Shown here piece after piece: positions 54,101 through 62,037 of a stretch of 62,195 nt of DNA. This DNA comes from Sphingomonadales bacterium (GTDB lineage Bacteria; Pseudomonadota; Alphaproteobacteria; Sphingomonadales; Sphingomonadaceae). Positions within the stretch are counted from its first letter, which is position 1. Each line of letters begins with the position of its first letter. The stretch covers positions 1 to 62,195 of the forward strand of contig JAFKLT010000058.1 in NCBI GenBank assembly GCA_017309275.1. Reading direction: 5' to 3'. The notes below the pieces were generated by a model. It ran no database searches. It worked only from the letters and a program-made list of their open reading frames with translations, and was not told the DNA's origin. The translations under genes were made by a program, and so were the position numbers.

Positions 54101-54188
54101 CCATGGTGGCGGTGGCGCCGCACAGCATGAACAGGCTGGCGAGTACCGTGCCGCAGCCCGCACGCAACAGAAGACGATTGTTCATCAT
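51114..54188 (-). CDS. large exported protein with Arg/Pro-rich repeats, unknown function
   Basis: A 1024-residue protein. A signal peptide ends near ATATMAQ (about residue 30). Residues 35-265 are disordered and basic, built of repeats of the type RRRPPVITTP (seven in a row at 116-239). Residues 270-500 are mostly helical with an early REISGAQLRANPMV segment; 540-800 is beta-rich with aromatic strands (FGYKFGLRFPIQLTGTYDYA), like a barrel or sandwich; the last 150 residues are helical. Several paired cysteines (WCLFGC, CEDSLC) suggest disulfides. GGGAGGGAC precedes the ATG. I do not recognise a family. It is the first gene of the exported-protein run that ends with the ECF sigma factor. Confidence 0.75.
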   Translation of the reverse strand: MMNNRLLLRAGCGTVLASLFMLCGATATMAQTPPRRIPPRIVTPPPPPAEEAEPAAEEAPAPTPSPAPRQIRRVAPIVTSPTPATVPVAPPVRRVPATTPTTDSDQRPTQSTVAPRRRPPVITTPPTVSTSIPDNSEIRRVPPVVTTPPAPPPTGPVRPRRVPPVITTPTPADTAPGEVRRRPPIITTPASDGTGEVRRRPPVITTPSTEGVGDVRRRPPVITNVPPGDARRRPPVVTSSDGDAAGDPAQPPVIVPSDRRPQTPVRPRPGSMVNVLATELVPPAEGQTLPLSGSVTLRRGAFDDMIRTLPVAREISGAQLRANPMVKVGKSQLDFRKMLDNPMALINVADRLGRMPDLVDVRPGKLTAYEIGKGVVVRDFLSYSFKPGACTTAENRARIAATGVSCFTRSSAADIDSSYARAGSLRYVRDPVKRAQALSEAKAERNRVGQDIDKRVADFRARLADPGMRAELASAVGDAEVARLEALDDTSLAGELINNSDNLIEQVFYVPTNAPPQEPVTPAPPPAPKVEDVSASYPLGTHTYLAGFTLGRDFEWSQGVYTTIKWCLFGCKESYYAKVSAGFGYKFGLRFPIQLTGTYDYALKDGAQSGTVTANVATINGSAADYASTKLPGNLVYDGKELVASFSAHAGVGAKLPLVGQLGPIDIPLLDYDLTTLLPGDFTNGQFKPPEPGKPGPSAPFILEQLDLLGGSGNFGVLGAKVFPAVDVRMDSTLLSLTLTDKFAGNKTTILPAGTASVPVALKNGAAEFNIGNPQYGIKFTLTPGLNARLFIDLAVWGAKVDWPVWFPQLAVTVPSDGLKFECHEGTVCSQEFRFTPNGAQSLFLGRVEQWGMDFEALWIPKCIDDTCRFGVRLARNKAVFEGKKMDADNPGGDLKTLLQAMNPFYVEAAKRAAAYVAQAQARKSQDVSNAMGILAQAIWTKQCEDSLCFDNITALTMQMGPRAAEIANATPSLGTMKINQQVNKEFVPKFQKEVDDSKLRQSMATAALAAKQAKMGKQPKLIR
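53472..53843 (-). repeat. degenerate tandem repeat encoding RRRPPVITT units
   Basis: Seven units of about 45-70 bases encode RRRPPVITT or close variants (RRVPPVVTT, RRRPPIITT, RRRPPVVTS) in residues 116-239 of the large exported protein. Unit spacing shortens from 23 to 15 residues, and an eighth, diverged unit lies near residue 35. Variation at DNA level shows it is not a recent expansion, and length change between strains is likely. Confidence 0.8.
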
Positions 54189-54385
54189 GTCCCTCCCGGC
54201 TGGAGGACGCTGGTCCCCGCATCAGTGCCATGCGAAGGCATCGCCGACGGTCGCGGTGATTGCCTTGCGTAAGGGAAGACGGGACGGGCGGGCGAAAGCG
54301 GACATGCTTCGCACGGAAAATTTCATTGCAGCTCCGACCGCCGGATAAAATGGAGGAAGATGGAGGGGCCTCGTCGGTGGTCGTT

Positions 54386-55435
54386 CTACAGCGACGCGGC
54401 AGAGGCCAGTCGTGCGGGCGCGACACTGATCGGCGATCCGGGTGTCAGGCGATAATGCGCCGTGTAGCCGAAATGATCCGAAAGCATCTCGCCATTCCGG
54501 GCGCGACCGAACGGCACCGATATACGCTCGGCATTCAATCCGGCGAGCCGGGTCGACGCAAAAATCTGCCAATCTTTTGCGCGCGCGAAGCTTTCTTCCG
54601 CCGCTTTTGGGAAGCGTGCGAAATCGCCGTGGCAGCTGTGCATCGCATCCTGCATCGGACCAAGGCGGGTGTCTTTCCACCAACCCGACATCGCATTGGC
54701 GAGCCAATGTCTGCGCGGACCGCTTTTGCCGACATTGAAATCGCCGGCGAATATGATCGGGTCGCTGTGCCAGGGCATCCGCGCGAGGAAGCGGCCGGCG
54801 GCATCGAGCTGAAGGCGATAGGCATGGTTCGACCGGCTATCGGGAACGCCCGAACTGTGCCGTGAATTGAAGTGCGCCGTCGCGATGACGACCGGCGAAG
54901 CCGCGCCCGGCATTTCGACTTTCACAAGCAATACGCCCTTGTTCGCGAGGCAGTCGAAGCCCGCACAGGCGTAAGAAGGAAAGGCTGTGCGACGCACTCC
55001 GACGATCGGATGATCGGACAGGATGACCAGGCCGCTGTCGACAAGCTTTCCCGAACGTTCGCCCTTGAACCAGGAAGCCCCTGCGACGAACACCCGTTCC
55101 AGAGCGGAGGGGGTAACGGCGTTGACTTCGTCGACCGTCGGACCCGTTACGACATAAGGATAGCCGCTTTGTCGTCCGATAGCCTTCGCCGCGTTGGTGA
55201 AGGCCTCCTGCAGCACGACGACGTCGGGCTGGGTGCCGCTGCGACGCATCGTGCGGAGCCGCGCCGCGATACGGCCGAAATCAGCGTCGCGCCCTTGGGC
55301 CAGCGGCCATGGCAGGCCATGCACATTATACGTCATCACCGACAGCGGAGCCGTTGTCGGTGCCGCTTCCGCTGGCGCTGCGGCGATGAGGGCGGCTACG
55401 CCGATGCCGGTAATCACTCCGTCGAAAAGCCGCAT
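54386..55435 (-). CDS. exported endonuclease/exonuclease/phosphatase-fold protein
   Basis: A 349-residue secreted EEP-fold protein: signal peptide ending PAEAAP, MTYNVHGLPW (Asn ligand), VLQEA (metal Glu), TAHFNSRH, FAGDFNVG and LSDHFGY (His) in the right order. The family includes sphingomyelinase C, inositol phosphatases and DNases. The FNSRHS and HSCHGDF regions suggest a neutral sphingomyelinase-like phosphodiesterase, but substrate cannot be decided; sphingomonads contain sphingolipids, which makes it worth noting. It is divergent from the fecI-like sigma gene and 197 bases from the large exported protein gene. Confidence 0.85.
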   Translation of the reverse strand: MRLFDGVITGIGVAALIAAAPAEAAPTTAPLSVMTYNVHGLPWPLAQGRDADFGRIAARLRTMRRSGTQPDVVVLQEAFTNAAKAIGRQSGYPYVVTGPTVDEVNAVTPSALERVFVAGASWFKGERSGKLVDSGLVILSDHPIVGVRRTAFPSYACAGFDCLANKGVLLVKVEMPGAASPVVIATAHFNSRHSSGVPDSRSNHAYRLQLDAAGRFLARMPWHSDPIIFAGDFNVGKSGPRRHWLANAMSGWWKDTRLGPMQDAMHSCHGDFARFPKAAEESFARAKDWQIFASTRLAGLNAERISVPFGRARNGEMLSDHFGYTAHYRLTPGSPISVAPARLASAASL

Positions 55436-55587
55436 GTTGAACCTCGTTTGACGACCGCTTCAGAAGGGGAGACGGCGCCAGGAAGAGAAATCCGCAGCAG
55501 TGCCTGCAGGTACTCGTCCTTCGATTTCATGATCGATCGCAGTGCACTTCGATTGCTCGGCCGAAGCGGCCTTGTTATGGCTGGAAG

Positions 55588-56148
55588 ATGGATTCCTCCG
55601 GCCTTGAAAAGCTGTTTCTTGAGCACAGGCCGGCGCTCGCGCGCTTCCTGCGTGCGCGGTGCGGCGCCGACCTGGACGTCGAGGATATGCTTCAGGACCT
55701 GTGGCTCAAATTGAGCGACATCAGCGTCGATCCTGCCGATGCGCAGGCCTATTTCTATCGCATGGCGGACAATCTGGTGACCGATCGCCGCCGGTCGGCG
55801 CAGCGCCGGCTGAGGCGCGACGATGCGTGGAATGCTCATGCGATCGGCCCAGGCGAAGAATCGCCTGCGCCGTCGCCCGAGCGCGAAGCGATTGCGCGGA
55901 GCGATCTTGATCGCGTTGCGGCGCTGTTCGCCGAGCTTGGTGAGCGGACGACGGCAATTTTCCGAAGCTACCGCATCGATGGCGACCGGCAGGACGATAT
56001 TGCCGCGGCGCATGGCATCAGTCGCAGCGCCGTGGAAAAGCACCTGCAAAAGGCGTATCGCGCTGTGTTGCAACTTCGTGACAGGCTCGATGCGGAAATC
56101 GGCGAGGCAGACCGTCTTACCGATGAAGGGGCAGAAGAACGGATATGA
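55588..56148 (+). CDS. FecI-type ECF sigma factor
   Basis: A 186-residue ECF sigma factor. Region 2 holds RARCGADLDVEDMLQDLWLKL and YFYRMADNLVTDRRRSAQRR; region 4 is IAAAHGISRSAVEKHLQKAYRAV. The layout is FecI-like, and the next two genes encode FecR and a TonB receptor with an STN domain, completing a cell-surface signalling set. The stop overlaps the fecR start by four bases (ATGA). It would direct RNA polymerase to the receptor promoter when the receptor is occupied. A short GGAAG site is directly before the ATG. Confidence 0.93.
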   Translation: MDSSGLEKLFLEHRPALARFLRARCGADLDVEDMLQDLWLKLSDISVDPADAQAYFYRMADNLVTDRRRSAQRRLRRDDAWNAHAIGPGEESPAPSPEREAIARSDLDRVAALFAELGERTTAIFRSYRIDGDRQDDIAAAHGISRSAVEKHLQKAYRAVLQLRDRLDAEIGEADRLTDEGAEERI

Positions 56149-57095
56149 CCGACGTGGCGACACGCGAAGAAGCAATCGGCTGGACGATCCGGCTGCGCTC
56201 CGCCGCGCCCGCCGATTGGGAAGCCTTTACCTCATGGCTGGAAGCCGATCCGGCACATGCGGCCGCCTATGACATGGTAACCCTGGCCGATGCGGAGATG
56301 GTGGACGCCGTTTCCGCGATACCTGCGGCACCCGAACCGGTCGCGGTTTCGACGGACGAGCCCGCGGTTGCGGCCAACGACAACGCGCCCGGCTTCTTTC
56401 GCCGTTATGGCGCGCTTGCTGCGGCGCTGCTTGTGTGCGTGATGGCATATCCGGCCTATCGAGTGCTGGTGCCGACCTATGTCGTCGAAACGGCGCTTGG
56501 TGAGACGCGGACCGTTACGCTTGATGACGGGAGCGTCATCAACCTCAATGGTGGCACGCGGCTGGTTCTTGATCGGCGCAATGCGCGCATTGCCAGCCTG
56601 GAGGCCGGTGAGGCGCGATTCCATGTCGTTCATGATCCGGCGAATCCGTTCGCCGTGACCGTCGGGGGAGCGGATGTCGTCGACGTCGGCACCATATTCA
56701 ACATCACGCGCGAAGGCGCGCAGACCGAGGTCAGCGTCGCCGAAGGTGCGGTGATCTTCAATCCCAAGCGCGAGGCGGTGACGCTCCGCCCCGGCGACCG
56801 GCTCCGCGTCGAAGGGTCGGGGAAGCCGGCCGTCGTCCGCGTCGATCCCGGCGAAGTCGGCGGCTGGACCAGCGGGCGGCTTGATTATGCGGCCGTGCGG
56901 ATCGGCGACATCGCACCCGACTTGACGCGTGCGTTGGGCGTGCAGGTCGCCGCCGATCCGGCGATTGCCGATCGGGCCTTTACGGGGACGATCATTGTCG
57001 ATCGGCAGGATCGCGATGCGGTTGGCAAGGTCGCCGCGCTGATGGGCGTTTCCGCCAAACGCACCGAACAGGGATGGCGGCTTTCAGGTCAGTGA
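56145..57095 (+). CDS. FecR-family anti-sigma regulator
   Basis: A 316-residue FecR protein. The N-terminal cytoplasmic DUF4880 part has AIGWTIRLRSAAPADWEAFTSW (sigma-binding), one membrane segment lies at about residues 86-107 (YGALAAALLVCVMAYPAYRV), and the periplasmic FecR domain follows with TRTVTLDDGSVINLNGGT and a C-terminal STN-like region. It passes the signal from the occupied receptor to the FecI sigma. It overlaps fecI by four bases and shares one base with the receptor start (TGATG), so all three are translationally coupled. Confidence 0.93.
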   Translation: MTDVATREEAIGWTIRLRSAAPADWEAFTSWLEADPAHAAAYDMVTLADAEMVDAVSAIPAAPEPVAVSTDEPAVAANDNAPGFFRRYGALAAALLVCVMAYPAYRVLVPTYVVETALGETRTVTLDDGSVINLNGGTRLVLDRRNARIASLEAGEARFHVVHDPANPFAVTVGGADVVDVGTIFNITREGAQTEVSVAEGAVIFNPKREAVTLRPGDRLRVEGSGKPAVVRVDPGEVGGWTSGRLDYAAVRIGDIAPDLTRALGVQVAADPAIADRAFTGTIIVDRQDRDAVGKVAALMGVSAKRTEQGWRLSGQ

Positions 57096-59464
57096 TGTCT
57101 GCGACCATTCGCAACTGGACGGCGCTGGGCGCTGCTGTGGCGCTTATGCCTCAGATCGTCTCTGCGGCGGAAACGCAGCAATTCTCCGTGCCTGCCGGAC
57201 GGTTGGACCAAGCGATTCTTCAGCTTGGGCGCCAAGGCGGCGTCAGTATCGCGCTTGCCGATCCGTCGCTGGGTTCGACCCGCGTCCGTGGTGTTTCGGG
57301 CCGGATGGACGCCGCGGCCGCCCTTCGCCGATTGCTCACGGGAACGGAGTTGACGGTGATCGCGATCGACGCGCGGTCCTATCGCATCGTCCGCCGTGCC
57401 CCTGCGCGTCCAAAGCCCGCTCCGACGCCTCCGCGCGCTGCAGCATCGCCGCGTTCCGTCGAGCCGGCCGCGCCGCCGGTCGAAATCGTCGTTACGGCAA
57501 GCAAGCGCGACACGCGCCTCGATGACTATCCGGGATCGGTGACGGTGATGACGCTCGACGAACGGCTGGGCGCAACGCCGGGGCAGCATGGCTCGAGCAT
57601 GCTTATCGGCCAGCTTCCGGTGCTGAATTCGACGAATCTTGGTCCCGGCCGCAACAAGCTGTTCATCCGCGGAGTTGCCGACAGCAGCTTTACCGGCCCG
57701 ACCCAGGCGACCGTGGGCCAGTATTTCGGTTACGCGCGCTTGAACTACAACGCGCCCGATCCCGACCTTGAGCTCTATGACATCGAAAAGGTCGAGGTAC
57801 TCGAAGGGCCGCAAGGCACGCTTTATGGCGCGGGATCGCTCGGCGGCATCGTCCGTCTGTCGCCGCATGTGCCGGACAGCAACGACTGGAGCGGCAGCCT
57901 GCGCGGCGGGATCGCCTTTACCGATCATGGCGCGTCCAGCCGCGACGGTGCCGCGATGCTCAACATACCGATCGCCGCCGATATCGCGGGGTTACGGATC
58001 GTCGCTTATCAGAGCGTCGACGGCGGCTATATCGAGGATGTTCGTCGCAATCTTTCGAACATCAATCGCAGCAAGATTTCGGGCGGGCGGGCGGCGCTCC
58101 GTGTGACGCCCGGCGACGGATGGACGATCGATGCGGGGTGGGTCCGGCAGGACATACAGAGCCGCGACGGGCAATATGTCGAGGACGGCTTGCCCGATCT
58201 TTCGCAGGCGAGCGCGATCGCGCAGCCTTTCGACAATGATTATTCGCTGTTCTACGCCACCGTCGAAAAGAGCTGGGGCGGACTGATACTGCGTTCGACG
58301 GGATCGATCATCCACCATGACCTGTCGAGCCGGTTCGACGCGTCGGTCCTGGGTCCCGGCACTCCGATCGCCTTCGATCAGTCGATCGCGATCCGCCAGC
58401 ACGCGAACGAAACGACATTGTCGCGCGAGGAGGCAAACGGCCACGGCTGGGTCGTGGGGATAAGCTATAATGACGGGAGCGACCGGGTCGCGCGCCGCCT
58501 GGGCGACCCGGACGATCCCGCCCCCTTGAGCGACGTGGTCGACGAACGCGCCGAATGGGCGGCGTTCGGCGAATGGAGCTTTGGCATTGCGCCGACGATC
58601 AGCGCAAGCCTGGGCGGGCGCTATTCGCGGACGCGTTTTGCGGGAGAGATCATCGATCCCGCGCATCCGTCGCCGCCCGAACCGCGGCGCACGCTCGATC
58701 ATTTCGTGCCGCTGGCGGCGATAAGTTGGAAGCCGCAGAGCAACTGGCTTGTCTATGCCCGGTACCAGGAGGGATTTCGCCCCGGCGGCCTGGCGGTCAG
58801 CGGGATCAACGCGGTGACGCGTTTCGATTCCGACACCATCTCGACATTCGAGGTCGGCACGCGCTTCGGCCAAGCGGGGCTCGACCCGTTCAGCGTCTCG
58901 CTGGCCGCATCCCATGCACGATGGGAATTGATCCAGGCCGATCTGGTCGATGCACAAGGATTTCCCTATGCCGACAATATCGGCAACGGCGGCATCTGGA
59001 GCCTCAGCGGGACGGCAAGCTGGCGGCCCGCGCCCGCGCTGCAGATCGATGCCTCGGCCTTTTTCAACCGCAGTCGCCTGACGCAACCCGCCGCCGGTTA
59101 CGAACGCGCGGAGGACAACGACCTTCCGAACATCGCCCAATGGGGAGCAAGGCTGGGCATCGGCTGGAGCAGCACGATCGGCCCGCGCGAACGGATCATT
59201 GTGCGCGGTAACGCGCGCTATTTCGGCCCCTCCTATCTGGGCGTTGGCAATCTGCTCGACATCGAACAGGGGCAATATATCGACACCGCGGTCGACATCA
59301 GGATCGAACGCGACGCCATCGGCCTATCGATCGGTCTCACGAATCTGTTCAACGCCGATCAGAACCGCTTTTCCTATGGCAATCCCTTCACCGTGATGCG
59401 CGGTCTGCAGGAGACGCCGCTTCGCCCGCGGACGATCAGGATCGGCCTTGATGCAATCTTTTGA
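57095..59464 (+). CDS. TonB-dependent receptor with N-terminal STN signalling domain
   Basis: A 789-residue FecA-type transducer. After the signal peptide (ends about SAAETQ), the STN domain spans about residues 28-110 (FSVPAGRLDQAILQLGRQGG and LTGTELTVIAIDARSYRIV), then a Pro/Ala linker, the TonB box EIVVTASKRD, plug motifs FIRGVADSS and KVEVLEGPQGTLYGAGS, and the barrel. I chose the ATG at 57095, coupled to the fecR stop. It would import a ligand and signal through FecR/FecI. No siderophore or heme gene is adjacent, so the ligand is unknown; glycans are possible given the following genes. Confidence 0.92.
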   Translation: MSATIRNWTALGAAVALMPQIVSAAETQQFSVPAGRLDQAILQLGRQGGVSIALADPSLGSTRVRGVSGRMDAAAALRRLLTGTELTVIAIDARSYRIVRRAPARPKPAPTPPRAAASPRSVEPAAPPVEIVVTASKRDTRLDDYPGSVTVMTLDERLGATPGQHGSSMLIGQLPVLNSTNLGPGRNKLFIRGVADSSFTGPTQATVGQYFGYARLNYNAPDPDLELYDIEKVEVLEGPQGTLYGAGSLGGIVRLSPHVPDSNDWSGSLRGGIAFTDHGASSRDGAAMLNIPIAADIAGLRIVAYQSVDGGYIEDVRRNLSNINRSKISGGRAALRVTPGDGWTIDAGWVRQDIQSRDGQYVEDGLPDLSQASAIAQPFDNDYSLFYATVEKSWGGLILRSTGSIIHHDLSSRFDASVLGPGTPIAFDQSIAIRQHANETTLSREEANGHGWVVGISYNDGSDRVARRLGDPDDPAPLSDVVDERAEWAAFGEWSFGIAPTISASLGGRYSRTRFAGEIIDPAHPSPPEPRRTLDHFVPLAAISWKPQSNWLVYARYQEGFRPGGLAVSGINAVTRFDSDTISTFEVGTRFGQAGLDPFSVSLAASHARWELIQADLVDAQGFPYADNIGNGGIWSLSGTASWRPAPALQIDASAFFNRSRLTQPAAGYERAEDNDLPNIAQWGARLGIGWSSTIGPRERIIVRGNARYFGPSYLGVGNLLDIEQGQYIDTAVDIRIERDAIGLSIGLTNLFNADQNRFSYGNPFTVMRGLQETPLRPRTIRIGLDAIF

Positions 59465-59577
59465 CGCCAACGCAGCTCATATCGGGCGCCGGCCGTTCGG
59501 GCGCCGCAGGCCGTGCGCAGTTGCGCGATCCCCATACCAGCCAGCGATACAGCAGGGTCATCAGGGAGTGGTTACGC

Positions 59578-60372
59578 ATGCCGACCTCCTCGCTTGAAGG
59601 CAGAAAGCTGCTGGCGTCGATACACGACGTCGGCCCCCGGTTTGCCGATGAAGTCGATCGTCTGCTCGATCGTCTGTCGCGCCATTTGGGCGGGCCACGG
59701 CTTGCGATGCTGGTCGTGCCCGATCACTGGAACGAGGCGCCGCTGTCGCGCGATCCCGCATTTCAGCGCCGCCTGCGCGACTGGGCAGCGGATGGCGTCG
59801 AGATGTTCGTTCACGGCTGGTCCCATCGTGACGACATGCGTCACGCCGGGGCGATCGACGGCTTTCGCGCACGCCACATGACGGCGGGGGAGGGCGAGTT
59901 CCTCGGCCTTGGCCATGCCGAGGCGCTTGCGCGCATGACGGCGGCCAAGAAACTGGTCGAAGATGTGACGGGTACACCCGCAACGGGCTTCATCGCACCG
60001 GCCTGGCTCTATGGGACTGGGGCATTGTCCGCATTGAGCGAGGCCGGCTTTGCGATGGCCGAGGATCATATGAAGGTCTGGGACCCGCGTTCGGGCGCCA
60101 TTCTGTCGCGCGGCCCGGTCATTACCTGGGCCAGCCGAAGCCGGGCGCGGATCGCGAGTTCGATCGGTTTCGCGGCGCTGGCCCGGCATGCGCTGAAGCC
60201 GCTCCGCCACGTTCGCGTCGCGGTGCATCCGGGCGATGCCGGTGTGCCCTCGCTCCTCGCCAGCATCGATGCGACGCTCGCCGCGCTGATGCACGGGCGG
60301 ACGGTGGGTCGCTATGCCGGGCTGCACCCTCATGCCGCGACGCGCCGTGTCATGGGCAACAGCGATTCATAA
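59578..60372 (+). CDS. DUF2334-type polysaccharide deacetylase-like protein
   Basis: A 264-residue protein of the DUF2334 branch of the polysaccharide deacetylase (CE4) superfamily. SIHDVGPRFADEVDRLLDRL near the N-terminus carries the metal Asp, MLVVPDHWNE the second motif, and VEMFVHGWSHRDD the His ligands; GFIAPAWLYG is typical. The ATG at 59578 follows AGGGAG; the codons back to the receptor stop lack a proper start. It may deacetylate a surface glycan. It is downstream of the receptor on the same strand, and its 3' end overlaps the convergent glycosyltransferase gene by 43 bases. Confidence 0.82.
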   Translation: MPTSSLEGRKLLASIHDVGPRFADEVDRLLDRLSRHLGGPRLAMLVVPDHWNEAPLSRDPAFQRRLRDWAADGVEMFVHGWSHRDDMRHAGAIDGFRARHMTAGEGEFLGLGHAEALARMTAAKKLVEDVTGTPATGFIAPAWLYGTGALSALSEAGFAMAEDHMKVWDPRSGAILSRGPVITWASRSRARIASSIGFAALARHALKPLRHVRVAVHPGDAGVPSLLASIDATLAALMHGRTVGRYAGLHPHAATRRVMGNSDS

Positions 60373-61508
60373 TGGGCGAGAAGGTCGTCGATATGGTCGT
60401 GATCCGACCGCACGCCGGCGGCGGCAATGCGCGCGGCCGCCGCGACGGCTGCCCGATCGCGCGCGCAGAAACGCAGGATAGCCGCGGCGGCTGACGCAGC
60501 GTCGCAGGCCGCATAGGTTTCGGCATAGGCGGGTTGCGCGATCTCGGCACAGCCGCCCTCGTCGGGGACGATCAACGGCAGGCCCGACGCCAGCGCTTCC
60601 GACGCCACCAGGCCGAAGGTTTCGCCTTCGCATCCGTGGATCAGCGCGTCGCAGCTCGCCATCAATGTCGCCAGTTGCGGCCGGTCGTAGATTGGCTGGA
60701 ACATGCGGATATGCGGATTGCCGCCGACCTGCTTGCGCAGCGCGGCGCTCGCCGGTCCCTTGCCGATCAGGATCAGGCCGACGGGTTCGCGCGCGGCGGC
60801 CGCCTGCACCGCGTCGATCACCATGTCCCATCGCTTTTCGCCATGGTGCCGCCCGATGCCGAGCAGCAGGGTGGCGCTTTCCGGAAGGTCGCATTGCGCC
60901 AGCAGGTCGGCGCGCAGGCTGGCGTCGCGCAGGGTCGGTGAAAAGGCGGCGCGATCTATGCCCAGCGCGACGCAATGCGCCGGACCGATGTGGCGGTCGC
61001 TTAGCCGCTTGCCCAGCGAATCGCCGCAGACCACCAGACTGTCGAACAGCGGCATCGCGCGGCGCAGATAACGATTGAACCATTCGAAGGCCGCGTCGAT
61101 CTTTTCGCGCGAGGCGATTCGTCCGAACCAGCGCTGTGGATAGGATACGACCGGGTCGCTGTGCAGGAAAAAGACCTTCGCGGCGTCGCCGGCCCATTTT
61201 CCGACGATCCACGCGGGGCGCCAGGGCGAAGAGGCTTCGACGACGTCGGGGTGCAACCGGTCGAGCCAGGCATGGATCGGCGCCGCATCCCAGAACATGC
61301 GGTAATTGGCGTCGAACGGCAGCGGCGGCGCCTTGACCCAGATGATCCGGCCGCCGGTCGCGCGCACTTCCTCGCGATCCTCGGCGCCGGGCGCGAGGAC
61401 GGTCAGTTCGTGGCCGGCTTCGGCAAGCAACTGCATCTTGCGGTCGACATAGGAGCGGATGCCGCCGCCCGTGGGGGAATAGAATTCGCAGACGTCGACG
61501 ATCCGCAT
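60330..61508 (-). CDS. family 4 glycosyltransferase
   Basis: A 392-residue GT-B fold protein of the GT4 group. The N-terminus MRIVDVCEFYSPTGGGIRSYV holds the glycine-rich acceptor loop; LLGIGRHHGEKRWDMVIDA and HGCEGETFGLVASEALASGLPLIV (EX7E) are the donor-binding signatures. It would transfer a sugar from an NDP-sugar or similar donor onto a glycan or lipid in the cytoplasm. The DUF2141 gene ends four bases before its start on the same strand, so it belongs to an operon that enters from beyond the right edge. Confidence 0.9.
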   Translation of the reverse strand: MRIVDVCEFYSPTGGGIRSYVDRKMQLLAEAGHELTVLAPGAEDREEVRATGGRIIWVKAPPLPFDANYRMFWDAAPIHAWLDRLHPDVVEASSPWRPAWIVGKWAGDAAKVFFLHSDPVVSYPQRWFGRIASREKIDAAFEWFNRYLRRAMPLFDSLVVCGDSLGKRLSDRHIGPAHCVALGIDRAAFSPTLRDASLRADLLAQCDLPESATLLLGIGRHHGEKRWDMVIDAVQAAAAREPVGLILIGKGPASAALRKQVGGNPHIRMFQPIYDRPQLATLMASCDALIHGCEGETFGLVASEALASGLPLIVPDEGGCAEIAQPAYAETYAACDAASAAAAILRFCARDRAAVAAAARIAAAGVRSDHDHIDDLLAHYESLLPMTRRVAA

Positions 61509-61512
61509 CGCC

Positions 61513-62037
61513 TCAATCCTTCTTGACCGGCGAAAAGCCCAGGCCGTGGAAATAATTCATCATCACGTGCATTTCCGTGACGCCGTTGCCCAGCGTCACC
61601 GCGGCCTTCGCCGATTTGGGTTTGCTCCACCCCAATTTGGGATTGCCGGGAAAGCCGACGCCGTCGGATGAAAAGCTGAACTTGTGCTTGCCGTCGCGGT
61701 CGTGGATCATCGCGAAGCTGTAGCGGCCAGGCCGCGGCGCCCGGATGCACACCGCGACCGGACCGGCGGCGGGGGCCGCAAATTCGATGCGGCGGAAGTC
61801 CTTGCCCGCTTTCTGAAGGACGAAATCATCCTCCAGAAAATCCTTGTCGTTGCTCGGGAACAGCTCGACCCGGATGCGTCCCTTGCGGTCCTTGAGCCCG
61901 TCGAGCCAGACGAGCAGCGCCGGCGTTGTCGAACCCGCGGCGCAGGCGGGCGCGTCGCCATAGACCGCGGCGCGTGCGGACGGCACCATCGCGGCTGAAG
62001 CCAGCATGGCGGCGGCGAGGGCAGGGAAGCGGGTCAT
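61513..62037 (-). CDS. exported DUF2141 protein
   Basis: A 174-residue protein with a signal peptide ending SARAAV. The mature part matches DUF2141: ALLVWLDGLKDRKGRIRVELF, CIRAPRPGRYSFAMIHDRDGK, and KFSFSSDGVGFPGNPKLG. It is a small periplasmic beta-sandwich of unknown function, frequently near polysaccharide or glycosyltransferase genes in sphingomonads. Its start overlaps the stop of the preceding membrane-protein gene (ATGA), so it is co-translated with it. Confidence 0.85.
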   Translation of the reverse strand: MTRFPALAAAMLASAAMVPSARAAVYGDAPACAAGSTTPALLVWLDGLKDRKGRIRVELFPSNDKDFLEDDFVLQKAGKDFRRIEFAAPAAGPVAVCIRAPRPGRYSFAMIHDRDGKHKFSFSSDGVGFPGNPKLGWSKPKSAKAAVTLGNGVTEMHVMMNYFHGLGFSPVKKD

